From an uncultured Bacilli bacterium (GTDB lineage Bacteria > Bacillota_I > Bacilli_A > ML615J-28 > CAG-698): a stretch of 18,197 nt of DNA. The position numbers were made by a program, and so were the translations under genes. Of the stretch, positions 15,136 to 18,197 are shown one piece after another; within the stretch, counting starts at the first letter, position 1; each line of letters begins with the position of its first letter. A model generated the notes under the pieces. The model saw only the letters and a program-made list of their open reading frames with translations. It made no database searches and was not told the DNA's origin. The DNA is taken from positions 1 through 18,197 of the forward strand of contig CAKOMG010000011.1 of assembly GCA_934096585.1 (NCBI GenBank). The letters run 5' to 3'.

Positions 15136-15174
15136 TATTGTTGTATTGACAATGTAATGACAATATGGTATAAT
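15136..15174 (+). promoter_or_regulatory. Promoter and candidate operator of the RHH/LOG operon
   Basis: TTGACA (15146-15151), a 17-base spacer and TATAAT (15169-15174) with an upstream TGG extension make a near-consensus promoter. Over the -35 lie attgacaat (15145-15153, itself ATTG-a-CAAT), a direct repeat tgacaat (15147-15153 and 15158-15164, 11 bp apart) and outer inverted arms tattgt/acaata (15136-15141 and 15160-15165). Short repeats one helical turn apart suit a ribbon-helix-helix regulator; binding is inferred. Confidence 0.7.
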
Positions 15175-15193
15175 TATCTTGTGAGGTGATCAT

Positions 15194-15826
15194 ATGAGTT
15201 TTATTCAAGTAAGAATTGAAGAAGAACTAAAAGAAGAAGCTATAAAGTTATTTAATGAATTAGGTTTAGATTTGTCTACAGCAATCCGCCTATTTTTAAA
15301 AAAAAGCGTAGAAGATAAAAAATTACCTTTTAAATTGAAAGGTAAGGAAAACGATAATTCTAAAGATGTAAAATATAGATTAAAAGCAGATGTACTAGTA
15401 CCTCTTAGTACTAACCCGTTTGAATTGATGGATGAGTTTATGAGAGTATGTAAAGAAAATGGATGGTATTGCCTTGGTGGTGGTGTTCAATATCCAAACA
15501 AAGTATTAACATTATCTAAAAAGGACGAAGGTATTTATTATTATGGGTCTTTGTATCAAACTGAAGTATTAAAAGAAGGATTTGATTTTACCCCATTTAA
15601 AGAACTAGCAATTGCTTTTGGAAGCAAGCCTTCACATTTATCTATTAATGAAGGAAAAGTAATTCATGATGGTATTAAATATCCAGTATATTTATATCAA
15701 ATAGATGAAAAAATAGAAATCGGTAAAGACTTTATTAATCATCCTAATTCAGCATTTGAAGTTGGTATGGAATTTCGTACAAAAAGAGATTTAAAGTTAA
15801 AGTTAATTGATGTAATTAATGAGTAA
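15194..15826 (+). CDS. RelB/DinJ-type ribbon-helix-helix protein with a large C-terminal domain
   Basis: A 210-residue protein. Residues 1-47 match the RelB/DinJ antitoxin DNA-binding head: a beta strand (FIQVRIEEELK), the helix KEEAIKLFNELGLDLSTAIRLFLKKSVEDK, and the typical closing LPF (44-46). Ordinary RelB/DinJ proteins are 80-100 residues and end in a toxin-binding tail. Here about 150 residues follow a polar linker: KYRLKADVLVPLSTNPFELMDEFM, WYCLGGGVQYPN, IYYYGSLYQTEVL and GIKYPVYLYQIDEKIEIG. This alpha/beta part I do not recognise, and no membrane segment is present. GAGGTGAT (15183-15190) is 3 bases before the ATG. The gene is 17 bases upstream of a LOG-family gene in one operon; no RelE/YafQ toxin gene is nearby. 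It may be an autoregulatory repressor with a sensor or toxin-like domain; the function is unproven. Confidence 0.85.
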   Translation: MSFIQVRIEEELKEEAIKLFNELGLDLSTAIRLFLKKSVEDKKLPFKLKGKENDNSKDVKYRLKADVLVPLSTNPFELMDEFMRVCKENGWYCLGGGVQYPNKVLTLSKKDEGIYYYGSLYQTEVLKEGFDFTPFKELAIAFGSKPSHLSINEGKVIHDGIKYPVYLYQIDEKIEIGKDFINHPNSAFEVGMEFRTKRDLKLKLIDVINE

Positions 15827-15843
15827 TAAAAGGAGGATTAAAA

Positions 15844-16401
15844 ATGAATATAGCAGTATATTTAGGGGCAAATTATGGTAATGAGAGTATATTTGAAGAA
15901 AAGCTAAAAGAATTAGGTACATGGATAGGTAATAATAACCATACTCTTGTATATGGAGGATCAAAAAGTGGTTTAATGGGAGTCATAGCCGAAAGCGTAT
16001 TAACCAATGGTGGTAAAGCTATAGGTGTTGAACCAGAATTCTTTATGTCAAGAGCACTTCAGTATGATGGTTTAACTGAACTAATTGTGACAAAAAATAT
16101 GTCAGAAAGAAAAAATAAAATGATTGAACTTGCTAAGGCATTTATTACGTTTCCTGGTGGTACAGGAACACTTGAAGAAGTATCAGAAGTTATGTCAAGA
16201 TTATCTCTTGAAAATCTTAACTCTCCTTGCATTATTTATAATTTAAATGGTTATTACGATAGTTTAAAAACATTATTAGAAGTTATGGTCGAAAAAGGTT
16301 TTACAACACAAGAAAGATTAAAAAATGTATATTTTGCAAATAATTTGGAAGAAATTGAAAAGATAATAAATGCTTATATAGAGAATAATATTAATTTATA
16401 A
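15844..16401 (+). CDS. LOG family protein (putative nucleoside monophosphate phosphoribohydrolase)
   Basis: A 185-residue Rossmann-like protein of the LOG (LONELY GUY/TIGR00730) family. Characterised members remove the base from nucleoside 5'-monophosphates, classically releasing active cytokinins, and in bacteria also acting on AMP-like substrates. Signatures are VYLGANYGNE (5-14), YGGSKSGLMG (37-46), MSERKNKM (86-93) with the conserved Arg-Lys, and PGGTGTLEE (104-112) carrying the catalytic glutamate. The YGGS form differs from the more common YGGG/YGGA. Length is typical (180-190). AGGAGG (15831-15836) lies 7 bases before the ATG and 4 bases after the stop of the RHH-fusion gene, so the two are co-transcribed. 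The family belongs to the SLOG superfamily, other members of which act in nucleotide-based signalling and defence. Substrate here is unknown. Confidence 0.92.
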   Translation: MNIAVYLGANYGNESIFEEKLKELGTWIGNNNHTLVYGGSKSGLMGVIAESVLTNGGKAIGVEPEFFMSRALQYDGLTELIVTKNMSERKNKMIELAKAFITFPGGTGTLEEVSEVMSRLSLENLNSPCIIYNLNGYYDSLKTLLEVMVEKGFTTQERLKNVYFANNLEEIEKIINAYIENNINL

Positions 16402-16414
16402 ATTAAAAATTATT

Positions 16415-16443
16415 TTGATTATATTGATTTAATATGATATAAT
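16415..16443 (+). promoter_or_regulatory. Promoter of trpS
   Basis: TTGATT (16415-16420) and TATAAT (16438-16443) are 17 bases apart, with a TGA extension just upstream of the -10. It leaves a leader of only about 25 bases. Confidence 0.8.
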
Positions 16444-16474
16444 AGTTATATATTAAGCTTATGGAGGCAGTAAA

Positions 16475-17563
16475 ATGAAAAAAATTATATTAACAGGTGA
16501 TCGTCCAACTGGAAAATTACATATAGGACATTATGTTGGGTCATTGAGAAGAAGAGTAGAACTTCAAAATTCTAATCAATATGATGATATTTTAATTATG
16601 ATTGCGGATGCACAAGCATTAACAGATAATTATGATAATCCATCCAAAGTAAGAGATAACATTATTGAAGTTGCTCTTGATTATTTGTCTTGTGGACTAG
16701 ATCCGCAAAAATGTCATATTTTTATTCAATCACAAGTAGAAGCATTAACCGAATTAACATTTTACTATTCTAATTTAGTAACTTTATCTACACTTGAACG
16801 TAACCCAACAATTAAAAGTGAAATTAAATTACGTAATTTTCAAGAATCGATTCCTGTTGGATTTTTAACTTATCCAATTAGTCAAACTGCAGATATCACA
16901 GCATTTAATGCTACAACAGTTCCGGCTGGAGAAGATCAAGCACCTATGCTTGAACAAGCAAGAGAAATTGTTAGAAAGTTTAATTCTATTTATGGAGAAA
17001 CTCTTGTAGAACCTCAAATTTTATTACCAGATAACAAGAGTTGTTTAAGACTTCCAGGTACTGATGGTAAAGCTAAAATGTCAAAGTCATTAGGTAATTG
17101 CATTTACTTATCAGACTCTTTTGAAGAAGTTAATAAAAAAGTAATGTCAATGTTTACTGATCCTAATCATTTAAAAGTAAGTGATCCAGGAACTGTAGAA
17201 GGAAATACTGTATTTACATATTTAGATGCTTTTGCAAATGATAGTGATTTTGAAAAATATTTGCCTGAATATAAAAATCTAGATGAGTTAAAAGACCATT
17301 ATCGCCGTGGCGGATTAGGTGATGTTAAAGTTAAAAGATTTTTAGCGAACGTTTTAAATAACGTGTTAGAACCTATAAGACAAAAAAGAAAAGAACTTGA
17401 AGAAAATATCCCTTATGTTTACGAAGTATTAAAAGAAGGATCTAATTATGCAAGACAACTTGCAAATCAAACATTATTAGAAGTTAAAAAAGCAATGAAA
17501 ATTAATTATTTTGATGATGATCAATTAGTAATTAATTATCAAAAAAAACATAAAATGAATTAG
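16475..17563 (+). CDS. trpS: Tryptophanyl-tRNA synthetase
   Basis: A 362-residue class Ic aminoacyl-tRNA synthetase that charges tRNA-Trp with tryptophan using ATP. The class I motifs are intact: HIGH at 16-19 in GDRPTGKLHIGHYVGSL and KMSKS at 201-205. VPAGEDQAPMLEQARE (149-164) is the conserved tryptophan/adenylate region. The GDRPTG N-terminus is the form seen in streptococci and relatives rather than the SGxQPSG of E. coli or Bacillus subtilis, and fits a low-GC Bacillota; the chain is about 30 residues longer than the usual 330. GGAGG (16463-16467) is 7 bases before the ATG. The short leader has no room for a T-box riboswitch, so tRNA-dependent leader control is absent here. It is monocistronic, with its own promoter and terminator. 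Confidence 0.97.
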   Translation: MKKIILTGDRPTGKLHIGHYVGSLRRRVELQNSNQYDDILIMIADAQALTDNYDNPSKVRDNIIEVALDYLSCGLDPQKCHIFIQSQVEALTELTFYYSNLVTLSTLERNPTIKSEIKLRNFQESIPVGFLTYPISQTADITAFNATTVPAGEDQAPMLEQAREIVRKFNSIYGETLVEPQILLPDNKSCLRLPGTDGKAKMSKSLGNCIYLSDSFEEVNKKVMSMFTDPNHLKVSDPGTVEGNTVFTYLDAFANDSDFEKYLPEYKNLDELKDHYRRGGLGDVKVKRFLANVLNNVLEPIRQKRKELEENIPYVYEVLKEGSNYARQLANQTLLEVKKAMKINYFDDDQLVINYQKKHKMN

Positions 17564-17588
17564 CCATAGATATTTAGTCTATGGTTTT
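17564..17588 (+). terminator. Terminator after trpS
   Basis: ccataga (17564-17570) pairs with tctatgg (17578-17584) around loop tatttag, followed by ttttcctttt. It starts at the base right after the TAG stop. Confidence 0.88.
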
Positions 17589-17612
17589 CCTTTTATTGGT
17601 GAATAAATTATA

Positions 17613-17641
17613 TTGAAAAAAAATTACATTAATGGTATAAT
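17613..17641 (+). promoter_or_regulatory. Promoter of the lipoprotein gene
   Basis: TTGAAA (17613-17618) and TATAAT (17636-17641) are 17 bases apart, with a TGG extension before the -10. Confidence 0.85.
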
Positions 17642-17667
17642 GAAAATGTATAGAAAGGATGAAAAGT

Positions 17668-18197
17668 ATGAAAAAGTATTTAACTTGTTTATTAGTTTTA
17701 GTGATGCTTTTATTTACTGGATGTATAAAAAGCTATAAAACAGTAACGTTTGACAGTGATGGTGGAACACCTGTTGAAAGTATAAAAGTTGAAAAAGGAA
17801 ATACAATCAATGAACCTTCTGCCCCAACAAAAGAAAATTATGAATTTGTAGGATGGTTTTTAGATGGAGAAAAGTTTAATTTTAAAGATACAAAAATTGA
17901 AAAGAATATAACTTTAAAAGCAGAATGGCTCAAGAATGAAGTAACATATGAAGTAATATTCAAAGATTATGATGGAACAGAATTAAAGAAAGAAACAGTA
18001 AAAGAAGGAAATAGTGCAAGTGCACCTGTTTTGCCAACTAGAGAAGGATATACATTCACAGGATGGGATAAAGACTTTACCAATGTACAAAGTAATTTAG
18101 TAATTACAGCACAATATGAAAAGAATGAAGTAACATATGAAGTAATATTCAAAGATTATGATGGAACAGAATTAAAGAAAGAAACAGTAAAAGAAGG
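17668..18197 (+). CDS. Lipoprotein with Listeria-Bacteroides (Flg_new/InlB B) repeats, cut by window end
   Basis: The frame is open from the ATG at 17668 to the edge (176 codons visible), so the C-terminus is missing. Residues 1-19 are a lipoprotein signal: MKK, a hydrophobic core and LFTGC with the probable lipidated Cys19 (Phe at -3 is less usual). The first module, about 24-88, is a textbook Listeria-Bacteroides repeat (VTFDSDGGTPVESIKVEKG, APTKENYEFVGWFLDGEKF, ITLKAEW). From residue 89 a 63-residue variant begins (VIFKDYDGTELKKETVKEG, PTREGYTFTGWDKDF, LVITAQYE), and its second copy starts at residue 152. Such beta-grasp repeats form extended stalks on surface proteins; the function is probably adhesion or display. 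AAAGGAT (17654-17660) is 7 bases before the ATG. It should be anchored outside the membrane by its lipid. Confidence 0.9.
   Translation, partial: MKKYLTCLLVLVMLLFTGCIKSYKTVTFDSDGGTPVESIKVEKGNTINEPSAPTKENYEFVGWFLDGEKFNFKDTKIEKNITLKAEWLKNEVTYEVIFKDYDGTELKKETVKEGNSASAPVLPTREGYTFTGWDKDFTNVQSNLVITAQYEKNEVTYEVIFKDYDGTELKKETVKE
17932..18197 (+). repeat. 189-bp direct repeat in the lipoprotein gene
   Basis: The 77 bases from 17932 (aagaatgaagtaacatatga...) are repeated without change from 18121 to the window edge, giving a period of 189 bp (63 codons). More copies may follow outside the window. Confidence 0.95.

Noticed and set aside
15827..16401. RelE/YafQ-type toxin after the RelB-like gene
   Set aside because: The downstream gene has clear LOG signatures (PGGTGTLEE, SERK) and no RelE features.
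16402..16474. T-box riboswitch before trpS
   Set aside because: The gap is 73 bp and the predicted leader about 25 bases, far too short for a T-box.

Overview
This is an AT-rich window with strong AGGAGG-type ribosome binding sites, TTGACA/TATAAT promoters and standard-code stops (one gene ends in TGA; TGG is used for Trp). It looks like chromosomal DNA of a low-GC Bacillota, probably a gut-type Bacilli/Erysipelotrichia-like or Mollicutes-related lineage. The lineage is inferred from gene content and composition, not from a marker search. Gene density is high. Nearly all genes are on the + strand, and several terminator hairpins begin inside the stop codon of the gene they follow.

Layout. 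Positions 1-2052 hold the 3' part of a large surface protein made of near-identical 76-residue Ig-like repeats, then a stalk, one membrane helix and an unusual cytoplasmic tail. 2272-5109 is a one-polypeptide MacB-type ABC transporter. 5307-7774 has tRNA-Leu, a DegV fatty-acid-binding protein, a short thioredoxin-reductase-like flavoprotein and a YbaK-type deacylase. 7813-8115 is a small XRE regulator on the minus strand, divergent from glycerate kinase (8173-9276). A ZIP metal transporter, glutamate dehydrogenase and a five-helix CmpB/DUF1113-type membrane protein follow, up to 12279. A tRNA operon (Asp, Arg, Pro, Gly) occupies 12374-12721.

12987-14992 looks more accessory: an unrecognised 191-residue protein and an AAA/DUF4143 ATPase, each with its own promoter and with perfect inverted repeats nearby. 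15194-16401 is a tight two-gene operon. Its first gene has a RelB/DinJ-type ribbon-helix-helix head fused to a large unrecognised domain; the second is a LOG-family nucleotide phosphoribohydrolase. No RelE-type toxin is present, and the promoter carries short repeats that could be an autoregulatory operator. This pair is the best candidate for an undescribed system. The window ends with trpS and the start of a repeat-containing lipoprotein (17668 to the edge).

How the genes fit together. Most of the middle is housekeeping: redox, amino-acid nitrogen, glycerate, metal uptake and translation (tRNAs, TrpRS, mischarged-tRNA editing). Repeat-built surface proteins lie at both ends. No insertion sequence, phage gene, CRISPR array or replication origin was seen. 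No stretch longer than about 300 bases lacks a gene; the longest gaps (11521-11730, 12722-12986, 13563-13762, 14993-15193) hold only the terminators, promoters and inverted repeats listed.
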